Part shown: one piece after another, positions 1 to 6,131 of the stretch
Position numbering within the stretch: the stretch's first letter is position 1
Layout of the letters: each line of letters starts with the position of its first letter
NCBI GenBank assembly: GCA_028872975.1
Contig: JAGWNV010000033.1
Span: 1-15,391 of the forward strand
DNA: 15,391 nucleotides
DNA from: Acidobacteriota bacterium
Lineage (GTDB): Bacteria; Actinomycetota; Acidimicrobiia; Acidimicrobiales; UBA8190
Direction of reading: 5' to 3'
Notes under the pieces: generated by a model
Seen by the model: only the letters and a program-made list of their open reading frames with translations
Databases searched by the model: none
Told to the model about the DNA's origin: nothing
Position numbers and translations under genes: made by a program

Positions 1-47
1 CGAGTCCACGACCAGGCATATTATGGCTCTGAGCTGGACTTTCTCAG

Positions 48-121
48 CGCGCTCGGAGGGACTCGAACCCCCAACCTTCTGATCCGTAGTCAGATGCTCT
101 GTCCAATTGAGCTACGAGCGC
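48..121 (-). tRNA. tRNA-Arg (anticodon ACG)
   Basis: Read on the minus strand this 74-nt stretch folds as a complete cloverleaf. A 7-bp acceptor stem pairs GCGCTCG (121-115) with CGAGCGC (55-49), and position 48 is the discriminator base. The D-arm begins TAGCTC. The anticodon stem TCTGA/TCAGA encloses the 7-nt loop CTACGGA, which gives anticodon ACG, normally read as Arg CGU/CGC/CGA after A34-to-inosine editing. The T-arm carries the standard GGTTCGAGTCC. The 3' CCA is not encoded. This is direct structural evidence and the isotype assignment is firm. Confidence 0.97.
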
Positions 122-124
122 TCG

Positions 125-146
125 GCCGGATCTGGGGGGATCCGGC
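125..146. repeat. perfect 8-bp inverted repeat abutting the tRNA-Arg 5' end
   Basis: GCCGGATC (125-132) and GATCCGGC (139-146) are perfect reverse complements around a 6-nt loop, TGGGGG. The hairpin ends 4 nt before the first base of the minus-strand tRNA, so it would lie in the tRNA precursor leader. It also lies about 60 nt upstream of the small plus-strand gene. No T-run follows on either strand, so it is not a classical intrinsic terminator. Confidence 0.6.
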
Positions 147-155
147 AGGCCGACC

Positions 156-161
156 ACCCTA
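156..161 (-). promoter_or_regulatory. candidate -10 box for the tRNA-Arg gene
   Basis: TAGGGT on the minus strand fits the TAnnnT pattern seen at other starts in this window. It lies about 35 nt upstream of the tRNA 5' end, which would give a short 5' leader. No convincing -35 is visible, so this is only a candidate. Confidence 0.3.
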
Positions 162-195
162 CCTGGAGCGGCCCTCGGCCCGGCCAGCCTGGTCG

Positions 196-201
196 TAGGC
201 T
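196..201 (+). promoter_or_regulatory. -10 box of a probable leaderless promoter for the 71-aa membrane protein
   Basis: TAGGCT is followed by exactly 7 nt and then a GTG codon at 209. This is the expected geometry when transcription begins on the first base of the start codon. The same arrangement recurs at 498, 11337, 11405 and 14170. No clear -35 is visible. Confidence 0.5.
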
Positions 202-208
202 CCCGGCC

Positions 209-424
209 GTGCCGACGCCGGTCGGGCCTGCCCCCCGCGATCCGAACGATCCCGACTTCTGGGACTGGGGTGACGACGCCGGTGCGACGCCGTACCGGTC
301 CAACGGCGGCCACGACGACTCGCAGCTCGCCGCCGACCTCCGCCGCCGCTGGCGGCGCCGGCAGATCGTCTCCCTGGCCGTGCTCGTCGTCCTGGTGGTG
401 GCCATCGTGGCCGCCTCCCTGTAG
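209..424 (+). CDS. small single-pass membrane protein, 71 aa, function unknown
   Basis: I do not recognise a family. The product starts with a Pro/Gly-rich stretch, then an acidic aromatic patch (DPNDPDFWDWGDD, about residues 11-23). A strongly basic RRRWRRR cluster (about 46-52) is followed directly by a hydrophobic helix of about 18 residues that ends the protein, giving a tail-anchored look with the N-terminus in the cytoplasm. The open frame extends upstream to a TTG at 107, but that would read through the tRNA gene. The GTG at 209, 7 nt behind a TAGGCT -10 box, is the better start and suggests a leaderless transcript. The frame shows strong G/C at third positions and the membrane segment is coherent, so I think it is real. 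It is separated from the next gene by 73 nt containing that gene's own promoter. Confidence 0.6.
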   Translation: MPTPVGPAPRDPNDPDFWDWGDDAGATPYRSNGGHDDSQLAADLRRRWRRRQIVSLAVLVVLVVAIVAASL

Positions 425-472
425 GGCCTCGTCCGTCCCCGGAGCCCGGTCCGCCCCGGCGGGGAGCCGGAA

Positions 473-489
473 TCTGACGCAGCGTTAGA
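473..489. promoter_or_regulatory. 17-bp imperfect palindrome, candidate operator of the thiolase-biotin operon
   Basis: TCTGACGCAGCGTTAGA is an inverted repeat of 8-bp arms with a single mismatch around a central A; the core is TGACG-CAG-CGTTA. Its right arm overlaps the TAGAAT -10 box, so a bound dimer would block RNA polymerase. Size, symmetry and position suit a TetR-family repressor, a family that often controls fatty-acid or biotin genes in actinobacteria (BioQ is one example). The regulator itself is not in the window and its identity is unknown. Confidence 0.5.
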
Positions 490-491
490 AT
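486..491 (+). promoter_or_regulatory. -10 box of a probable leaderless promoter for the DUF35-thiolase-ECH-bioAFD operon
   Basis: TAGAAT is followed by 6 nt and then the GTG at 498, so transcription probably starts at or next to the start codon. There is no Shine-Dalgarno sequence before the GTG, which agrees with a leaderless message. The -35 region is not recognisable. Confidence 0.6.
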
Positions 492-497
492 CCCCCG

Positions 498-977
498 GTG
501 CCCGGAAAGACCCAGGTGGCAGCCCAGCCCGGCTGGTACACCCTCGACCCCGAGCCGGCCCTCCTGGGCAGCCGCTGCGGGCGGTGCGGCACCGTCGCCT
601 TCCCCAAGGAGCAGGCCTTCTGCCGGAACCCGGCCTGTGACGGCACCGACTTCGCCGAGGTGGAGCTGAGCCGCCGGGGCCGGATCTGGTCCTACACCGA
701 CGCCCGCTACCAGCCCCCCACCCCATACGTGGCCGCCGACCCCTACGTGCCCTTCGCCCTGGCCGCCGTCGAACTGGCCGCCGAGAAGATGGTCGTGATG
801 GGCCAGGTGGCGTCCGGCATCGACGCCGGCGACATCCACATCGGCGACGAGGTCGAGCTCGTCCTCGAACCCCTCTACGAGGACGAGGAGCACGTGTACC
901 TGATCTGGAAGTGGCGGCCCCTCGTGGCCGGGATCTTGAAGGACGTGAGCGAGCAACTGGTGCGGGCCGTTGACTGA
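498..977 (+). CDS. DUF35 / Zn-ribbon OB-fold protein, acyl-CoA-binding partner of a thiolase
   Basis: The 159-aa product has a rubredoxin-like zinc ribbon with C27-x2-C30 and C42-x4-C47, followed from about residue 58 by an OB-fold domain (GRIWSYTDARYQPP onward). This is the DUF35 architecture. Family members such as ChsH2 bind acyl-CoA and work as obligate partners of thiolase-like proteins such as Ltp2, or of CoA-transferring enzymes. The next gene is exactly such a thiolase-like protein and overlaps this one by 8 nt, which supports a stoichiometric complex. The GTG start is fixed by a -10 box 6 nt upstream with no ribosome-binding site. It is the first gene of a six-gene run. The substrate cannot be read from sequence. 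Confidence 0.9.
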   Translation: MPGKTQVAAQPGWYTLDPEPALLGSRCGRCGTVAFPKEQAFCRNPACDGTDFAEVELSRRGRIWSYTDARYQPPTPYVAADPYVPFALAAVELAAEKMVVMGQVASGIDAGDIHIGDEVELVLEPLYEDEEHVYLIWKWRPLVAGILKDVSEQLVRAVD

Positions 978-2163
978 GCCCGTCGCCGTCCTCGGCGCAG
1001 GGATGCACCCCTGGGGCAAGTGGGGACGGAACTTCGTCGAGTACGGCGTGGCCGCCGCCCAGGCCGCCCTGGCCGACGCCGGCGTCGAGTGGGCCGACAT
1101 CCAGTTCGTCTCCGGGGCCGACACCATCCGCAACGGCTACCCGGGCTTCGTGGCGGGGGCGACCTTCGCCCAGGCCCTCGGCTGGACCGGCGCCAGGGTG
1201 GCGAGCTCGTACGCCGCCTGCGCCTCGGGGGCCACCGCCGTGGCCGCCGCCCGGGCCCAGATCCTGGCCGGCCTGTGCGACGTAGCCCTCGTCGTCGGTG
1301 CCGACACCACCCCCAAGGGCTTCTTCGCCCCCGTCGGCGGTGAGCGGCGCGACGACCCGGACTGGCTCCGCTTCCATCTCCTCGGGGCTACGAACCCCAC
1401 CTACTTCGCCCTCTACGCCCGCCGCCGGATGGAGCTTTTCGGGGCCACCGAGGACGACTTCGCGGCGGTGAAGGTGAAGAACGCCCGCCACGGCGTCCAC
1501 AACCCCAACGCCCGGTACCGCGCCGAGGTGACCGCCGAGGAGGTCCTCGCCTCGCCCATGGTGGCCGATCCCCTCCGACTCCTCGAGATCTGCGCCACCT
1601 CCGACGGCGGCGCCGCCCTCGTGCTGTCCAGCATGGACTTCGCCCGGCGGCACGGACAGGCCGACCCGGTCCGGGTGGCGGCGGTGTCGACCGTCACCCC
1701 CCGGTTCCCCCAGGCCGTCATCGAGATGCCCAACTTCGCCACCGACTCGGCCGCCTCGGTGACCGGCGGGCCCGCTCCCACCTTCCGCCAGTCGATCGCC
1801 ACCGCCGCCTACGAGGAGGCAGGCATCGGTCCCGAGGACGTCGACGTCGCCGAGGTCTACGACCTCTCGAGCGCCCTCGAGCTCGACTGGTACGAGGACA
1901 TCGGCCTCTGCAAGGAGGGCGAGGCCGAGAAGCTCCTGCGCGACGGGGACACCGCCATCGGCGGCCGCATCCCGGTCAACCCGAGCGGCGGCCTGTCCTG
2001 CTTCGGCGAGGCCATCCCGGCCCAGGCCATCGCCCAGGTGTGCGAGCTCACCTGGCAGCTGCGGGGCCAGGCCGGCGAGCGCCAGGTGGAGGGCGCCCGG
2101 GTGGGCGTGAGCGCCAACCAGGGCCTCTTCGGCCACGGGTCCAGCGTGGTGGTGACCCGCTGA
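970..2163 (+). CDS. thiolase-like protein (lipid-transfer/SCP-x-type thiolase or Ltp2-type aldolase)
   Basis: The 397-aa protein has the thiolase fold, the usual length, and a nucleophile-region motif SSYAACASGATA that places the reactive Cys at C84. Near the C-terminus, VNPSGG (336-341) is followed by CFGEAIPAQ where canonical thiolases have GHPxGATG, so the usual second catalytic His is replaced by Glu. A late GLFGHGSS carries H389. These differences place it with the non-canonical lipid-transfer-protein branch, whose members need a DUF35 partner and may perform retro-aldol cleavage or acyl transfer rather than standard beta-ketothiolysis. The TTG start at 970 overlaps the DUF35 gene (TTGACTGA) and keeps the natural N-terminus VAVLGAG; an internal ATG at 1003 would cut the first strand. 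The exact reaction is unknown. Confidence 0.88.
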   Translation: MTEPVAVLGAGMHPWGKWGRNFVEYGVAAAQAALADAGVEWADIQFVSGADTIRNGYPGFVAGATFAQALGWTGARVASSYAACASGATAVAAARAQILAGLCDVALVVGADTTPKGFFAPVGGERRDDPDWLRFHLLGATNPTYFALYARRRMELFGATEDDFAAVKVKNARHGVHNPNARYRAEVTAEEVLASPMVADPLRLLEICATSDGGAALVLSSMDFARRHGQADPVRVAAVSTVTPRFPQAVIEMPNFATDSAASVTGGPAPTFRQSIATAAYEEAGIGPEDVDVAEVYDLSSALELDWYEDIGLCKEGEAEKLLRDGDTAIGGRIPVNPSGGLSCFGEAIPAQAIAQVCELTWQLRGQAGERQVEGARVGVSANQGLFGHGSSVVVTR

Positions 2164-3023
2164 GCCCTCCCGGCACCGGCGCCGAGAGCGGCGCCGTCGT
2201 CCGCTACGAGCGACACGGCGCCGTGGCCCTCGTCACCATGGACCGGCCCGAGGCGAGAAACGCCCTGTCGCGGCGGATGATCGCCGAGATCCGCGCCGCC
2301 GTGGGCCGGGCCGACGCCGACGAGGAGGTCGCCGCCCTGGTGCTCACCGGCGCCGACCCCGCCTTCTGCGCCGGGCTCGACCTGAAGGAGCTCGGGAAAG
2401 ACGGGGGCGTGCTGAACGACCCGCCGCCCACCCGCCGGCACCGCCACGGCGAGGGCACCGCCGACGACGTCGATGCCGGCCGCCCCGACCCCGGCGCCCG
2501 CGGCCGGCGCACCCTGCTCGACACCGACAAGCCCATCGTGGGCGCCGTGAACGGCTCGGCGGTGACCGGAGGCCTCGAGCTGGCGCTCAACTGCGACTTC
2601 CTCGTCGCCTCGGAGCGGGCCCGCTTCGCCGACACCCACGCCCGCATCGGCGTCCAGCCGCTGTGGGGACTCACCGTGCTCCTGCCCGAGGCCGTCGGCC
2701 TGCGCCGGGCCCGCGAGATGAGCGCCACCGGCAACTTCGTCGACGCCGTCACCGCCGAGCGCTGGGGCCTCGTGAACCACGTCGTCGCCCACGGGGAGCT
2801 CCTGCCCCGCGCCCTCGCCATCGCCGGCGACGTCGCCACCACCGATCCCGGGGCGCTTCGGACCCTCCTCGACACCTACCGCCGGGGCACCCTCGTGAGC
2901 CGGGCCGAGGCCTGGCGCATCGAGGCCGAGGCGGCGGCCGCCTTCCACGGCGGGGCCGTCGACCCCGGGGAGATCGAGCGGCGGCGGCAGGCCGTGGTGG
3001 ACAGAGGCCGCTCCCAGGTCTGA
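2160..3023 (+). CDS. enoyl-CoA hydratase/isomerase family protein (crotonase fold)
   Basis: The crotonase core is clear: DRPEARNALS near the N-terminus, the oxyanion-hole motif AFCAGLDLKEL, and AVNGSAVTGGLELALNCD with E140 in the place of the first catalytic Glu. The second catalytic Glu of classical hydratases is replaced by His (FADTHARIG, H160), so hydration activity is doubtful and isomerase or another crotonase reaction is possible. Between the oxyanion loop and TLLDTDKP sits a charged, Arg/His/Asp-rich insert of about 35 residues (81-117). No ATG, GTG or TTG lies between the upstream stop and the conserved N-terminus. The likely start is CTG at 2160, which overlaps the thiolase stop (CTGA). 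GTG at 2223 would remove the first strand. It is the third gene of the operon and is probably translationally coupled. Confidence 0.83.
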   Translation: MSPPGTGAESGAVVRYERHGAVALVTMDRPEARNALSRRMIAEIRAAVGRADADEEVAALVLTGADPAFCAGLDLKELGKDGGVLNDPPPTRRHRHGEGTADDVDAGRPDPGARGRRTLLDTDKPIVGAVNGSAVTGGLELALNCDFLVASERARFADTHARIGVQPLWGLTVLLPEAVGLRRAREMSATGNFVDAVTAERWGLVNHVVAHGELLPRALAIAGDVATTDPGALRTLLDTYRRGTLVSRAEAWRIEAEAAAAFHGGAVDPGEIERRRQAVVDRGRSQV

Positions 3024-3026
3024 GAC

Positions 3027-4319
3027 TTGCCCACCGTGAGCAGCGAGGACTGGCTCCGCCGGGACCGGGCGGTGGTGTGGCACGGCTTCACCCAGATGGC
3101 CCACTACGACGAGCACGCCCCGATCGTCGTCGACCACGCCGAGGGCCACGAGCTCGTCGACGTGGAGGGCCGGCGCTACCTGGACGCCATCTCGTCGCTG
3201 TGGGTGACCACCCTCGGCCACCGCGTCCCCGAGCTCGACGCCGCCCTGGCCCGCCAGGCCGGGAAGGTCGCCCACTCGACCATGCTCGGCAACACCAACC
3301 GGGTCGTCGTCGAGCTGGCCGAGGCCCTCGCCGCCGTCGTCCCCGTGGACGGGCCCCACTTCCTCTTCGCCTCCGACGGGGCCTCCGCCGTCGAGCAGGC
3401 GCTCAAGATCGCCTTCCAGTACTGGGTGAACCGCGGCGACCACGGGCGGGTCGGCTACCTGGCCCTCGGCAACGCCTACCACGGAGACACCGTGGGGTCG
3501 CTCTCGGTCGGCGACGGGGGCTTCGGCACCTCGCTCTACGACCCCCTCCGGTTCCCCGTGCACCGCACCCCCGGCTACGACGACCCCGCCTGGCTCGACA
3601 AGGCCCTCGCCGTCCTCGAGGCCCACGGTCCCGAGCTCGCCGCCGTGGTCTTCGAGCCGCTCGTCCAGGGCGCCGCCGGGATGCTCGTGGCCGAGCCCAC
3701 CGACGTCGGCGTCCTCGGCCGGGCCGCCGCCGACGCCGGCGTGCTGGTCGTGGCCGACGAGGTGGCCACCGGCTTCGGCCGCACGGGCCGGCTCTTCGCC
3801 AGCGACTGGTGCGGGCTGCGGCCCGACCTCCTCTGCCTCGGCAAGGGCATCACCGGCGGCTATCTCCCCATGTCGGCGACCGTCGCCGCCGGCCACGTCT
3901 ACGAGGCCTTCCTGGGCGAGGAGCCGCTGGCGCTCTTCCACGGCCACTCCTACGGCGGCAACGCCCTCGGCGCCGCCGTGGCCCTCGAGCACCTCCGGCT
4001 CGTCCACGAGGGCGGCGTGCTCGACAACGTCGGGGCCCGCGCCGCGCAGCTCGCCCGCCTGCTCGCCGGCCGGATCGCCCCGCACGGCGCCGTGAAGGCC
4101 GTCCGCCAGCGGGGCCTCATGGTGGGCGTCGAGCTCGACCCCACCGGGCGCGGGGTGCGCCTGGGCAGGCGGGTGTGCGCGGCGGCGGTCCGCCGCGGTG
4201 TCCTCCTGCGCCCCCTCGGGGACGTCGTCGTCCTCATGCCACCGCTCACCGTCGAGGCCGGCGAGGTCGAGCTCATCGTCGACACCCTGGCCGCCGCCCT
4301 CGACGAGGTGGCGACGTGA
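3027..4319 (+). CDS. bioA: adenosylmethionine-8-amino-7-oxononanoate aminotransferase (DAPA aminotransferase)
   Basis: This is a 430-aa class-III PLP aminotransferase. The PLP lysine is K273 in CLGKGITGGYLPMS, the cofactor Asp is D244 in ADEVATGFGRTG, and YHGDT (151-155) and SSLWVTTLGH (56-65) are typical of BioA. BioA uses S-adenosylmethionine to aminate 8-amino-7-oxononanoate (KAPA) to 7,8-diaminopelargonate in biotin synthesis. The neighbours bioF and bioD confirm the assignment. The TTG start at 3027 lies 3 nt after the preceding stop with an AGG 8 nt upstream; a GTG at 3036 is an alternative that shortens the protein by three residues. The length is normal and the motifs are intact. Confidence 0.95.
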   Translation: MPTVSSEDWLRRDRAVVWHGFTQMAHYDEHAPIVVDHAEGHELVDVEGRRYLDAISSLWVTTLGHRVPELDAALARQAGKVAHSTMLGNTNRVVVELAEALAAVVPVDGPHFLFASDGASAVEQALKIAFQYWVNRGDHGRVGYLALGNAYHGDTVGSLSVGDGGFGTSLYDPLRFPVHRTPGYDDPAWLDKALAVLEAHGPELAAVVFEPLVQGAAGMLVAEPTDVGVLGRAAADAGVLVVADEVATGFGRTGRLFASDWCGLRPDLLCLGKGITGGYLPMSATVAAGHVYEAFLGEEPLALFHGHSYGGNALGAAVALEHLRLVHEGGVLDNVGARAAQLARLLAGRIAPHGAVKAVRQRGLMVGVELDPTGRGVRLGRRVCAAAVRRGVLLRPLGDVVVLMPPLTVEAGEVELIVDTLAAALDEVAT

Positions 4320-4335
4320 CCGCAGTGGACCGGCG

Positions 4336-5460
4336 GTGAGCGGCGGCTGGCGCCGGCGCGTGGCCGAGCGCTGCGCCGAGGTGGCGGCCCAGGACCGCTG
4401 GCGACGGCCCCGGCCATTCGACGCCAGGGGACCGGCCGGCCCCCTCACCGACGAGGGCCGGCCGGTGGTGGCCTTCGCCTCCAACGACTACCTCGGCCTG
4501 AGCAGCCACCCCGCCGTCACCGCCGCCGCGGCCGCCGCCCTCGAGCGCTGGGGGACGGGCGCCGGCGCCTCCCGGCTCGTCACCGGCTCGCGGCCCGTCC
4601 ACCACGAGCTGGAGGAAGCCCTCGCCCGCCACGCCGGTACCGAGCGGGCCGTCGTCTTCCCCACCGGGTTCGCCGCCAACCTCGGGGTCCTCACCACCTT
4701 CGGCGAGGCCGGCGTGCGGATCTGCTCGGACCAGTACAACCACGCCTCGATCGTGGACGGGGCCCGGCTGGCCCGTGCCGAGGTCGCCGTCTACCCGCAC
4801 CTCGACCTGGGCGCCCTCGACCGGCTCCTGGCCGAGGCGGCCGGGCCCGCCCTCGTGGTGAGCGACCTCGTCTTCTCGATGGACGGCGACGTGGCCCCGG
4901 TCGAGGGGCTGGCCGACCTGTGCCGCCGCCACGACGCCCTGTTGGTGCTCGACGAGGCCCACGCCGTGCTCGGCCCCGACCCGGCGCCCTCCCTCGAGGG
5001 GGTCGACGCCCTGCGGGTCGGGACCCTGTCGAAGACGCTCGGCTCGCTCGGCGGGTATGTCGCCGGGCCGGCCCCCTTCCTCGAGCTCGTCGAGAACGGC
5101 GCCCGCTCCTACATCTTCACGACCGCCCTCACCCCGCCCGACGCCGCCGCCGCCCTGGCCGCCCTCGAGGTCCTCCACGGCGCCGAGGGCGGGGCGCTCT
5201 TGGCCCGGCTGCGGGCGCACGTGGAACGCATCGCCCCAGGCCACCCGAGCCCCATCGTCCCCCTCGTCCTCGGCGAGGAGTCGGCCGCCCTGGCCGCCTC
5301 GGCGCGCCTTCTCGAGCAGGGCCTGTGGGTCCCCGCCATCCGTCCCCCCACCGTGGCGCCGGGGACGGCCCGCCTGCGGGTCACGCTGTCGGCGGCGCAC
5401 ACCGACGAGGACGTCGCACGCCTCCAGGCCGCCCTGTCCGAGTTGTCGGTCCCGGCATGA
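4336..5460 (+). CDS. bioF: 8-amino-7-oxononanoate synthase (KAPA synthase)
   Basis: The 374-aa alpha-oxoamine synthase contains SNDYLGLSSHP (49-59), GTGAGASRLVTGS (73-85), QYNHASIVDG with H136, LDEAHAVLG with D206 and H209, and the PLP lysine K233 in GTLSKTLGSLGGYVAG. BioF condenses pimeloyl-thioester with L-alanine to give KAPA, the substrate of BioA. The GTG at 4336 is the first start after bioA, 16 nt downstream of its stop, with a weak TGGA 6 nt upstream; the frame continues further upstream only inside bioA. The usual DEAHG(T/S)xG motif reads DEAHAVLG here, a mild divergence in a loop. The stop overlaps the bioD start (ATGA). Confidence 0.95.
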   Translation: MSGGWRRRVAERCAEVAAQDRWRRPRPFDARGPAGPLTDEGRPVVAFASNDYLGLSSHPAVTAAAAAALERWGTGAGASRLVTGSRPVHHELEEALARHAGTERAVVFPTGFAANLGVLTTFGEAGVRICSDQYNHASIVDGARLARAEVAVYPHLDLGALDRLLAEAAGPALVVSDLVFSMDGDVAPVEGLADLCRRHDALLVLDEAHAVLGPDPAPSLEGVDALRVGTLSKTLGSLGGYVAGPAPFLELVENGARSYIFTTALTPPDAAAALAALEVLHGAEGGALLARLRAHVERIAPGHPSPIVPLVLGEESAALAASARLLEQGLWVPAIRPPTVAPGTARLRVTLSAAHTDEDVARLQAALSELSVPA

Positions 5461-6131
5461 GCGCCGGGCCCGGCCGGCTGGTGCTGGTCGTGGGCACCGG
5501 GACCGAGATCGGCAAGACCTGGGTGTCGTGCCGGCTCCTCGAGCGCTGGCGGGCCGCCGGCGTGGCCGTGGCCGCCCGCAAGCCGGCCCAGTCCTTCGAG
5601 CCGGGACAGGGCCCCACCGACGCCGAGCTGCTGGCCGCCGCCAGCGGCGAGGCCCCCGAGGTCGTGTGCCCGCCCGAACGGTCGTACCCGGTGCCGGCGG
5701 CGCCGCCGCTGGCGGCGCGTCGGCTGGGGAGGACACCGCTGCGGCTCCGTGACCTCGTGGAGGCCCTGGACTGGCCCGAGCCGGGGCCGGCGGTCGGGCT
5801 CGTCGAGACCGCCGGGGGCCTGCGCTCGCCCCAGGCCGAGGACGGCGACGCCGTCGACCTCGCCGTCGCCCTCCGCCCGGCGTGCGTCGTGCTCGTGGCC
5901 AACGCCGGCCTGGGCACCATCCACGCCGTGCGATCGGCGGTCGGGCCCCTGGCCGGGGTGCCGCCGGCGGTGGTGGTCGTGCTGAACCGCTACGACCCCG
6001 CCGACGTCGTCCACGACGAGAACCGCCGGTGGCTCGCCGAGACCGACGGCCTCGACGTGTGCGTCGCCGACGGCCCCGGGCTCGACGCCTTGGCCGCCGC
6101 CCTGGCCGGGACGACCGTCAGGGTGCCGTGA
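5457..6131 (+). CDS. bioD: dethiobiotin synthetase
   Basis: The 224-aa protein has an N-terminal P-loop GTGTEIGKT (13-21, K20), followed by ARKPAQSF where the family usually has KPVxTG-like residues, and VETAGGLRSP in place of VEGAGGL. BioD uses ATP and CO2 to close the ureido ring of diaminopelargonate, giving dethiobiotin in the cytoplasm. Its place directly after bioF, with an ATGA overlap, makes the assignment strong in spite of the divergent substrate-loop residues. It is the last gene of the operon. bioB, for the final sulfur insertion, is not present here. Its end overlaps the convergent anti-sigma gene by 14 bp. Confidence 0.9.
   Translation: MSAGPGRLVLVVGTGTEIGKTWVSCRLLERWRAAGVAVAARKPAQSFEPGQGPTDAELLAAASGEAPEVVCPPERSYPVPAAPPLAARRLGRTPLRLRDLVEALDWPEPGPAVGLVETAGGLRSPQAEDGDAVDLAVALRPACVVLVANAGLGTIHAVRSAVGPLAGVPPAVVVVLNRYDPADVVHDENRRWLAETDGLDVCVADGPGLDALAAALAGTTVRVP

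Noticed and set aside
1857..4484. An 875-codon minus-strand frame opposite the crotonase, bioA and bioF genes
   Set aside because: Its translation is a Gly/Asp/Val/His-rich shadow of the codon pattern on the other strand, without any domain.
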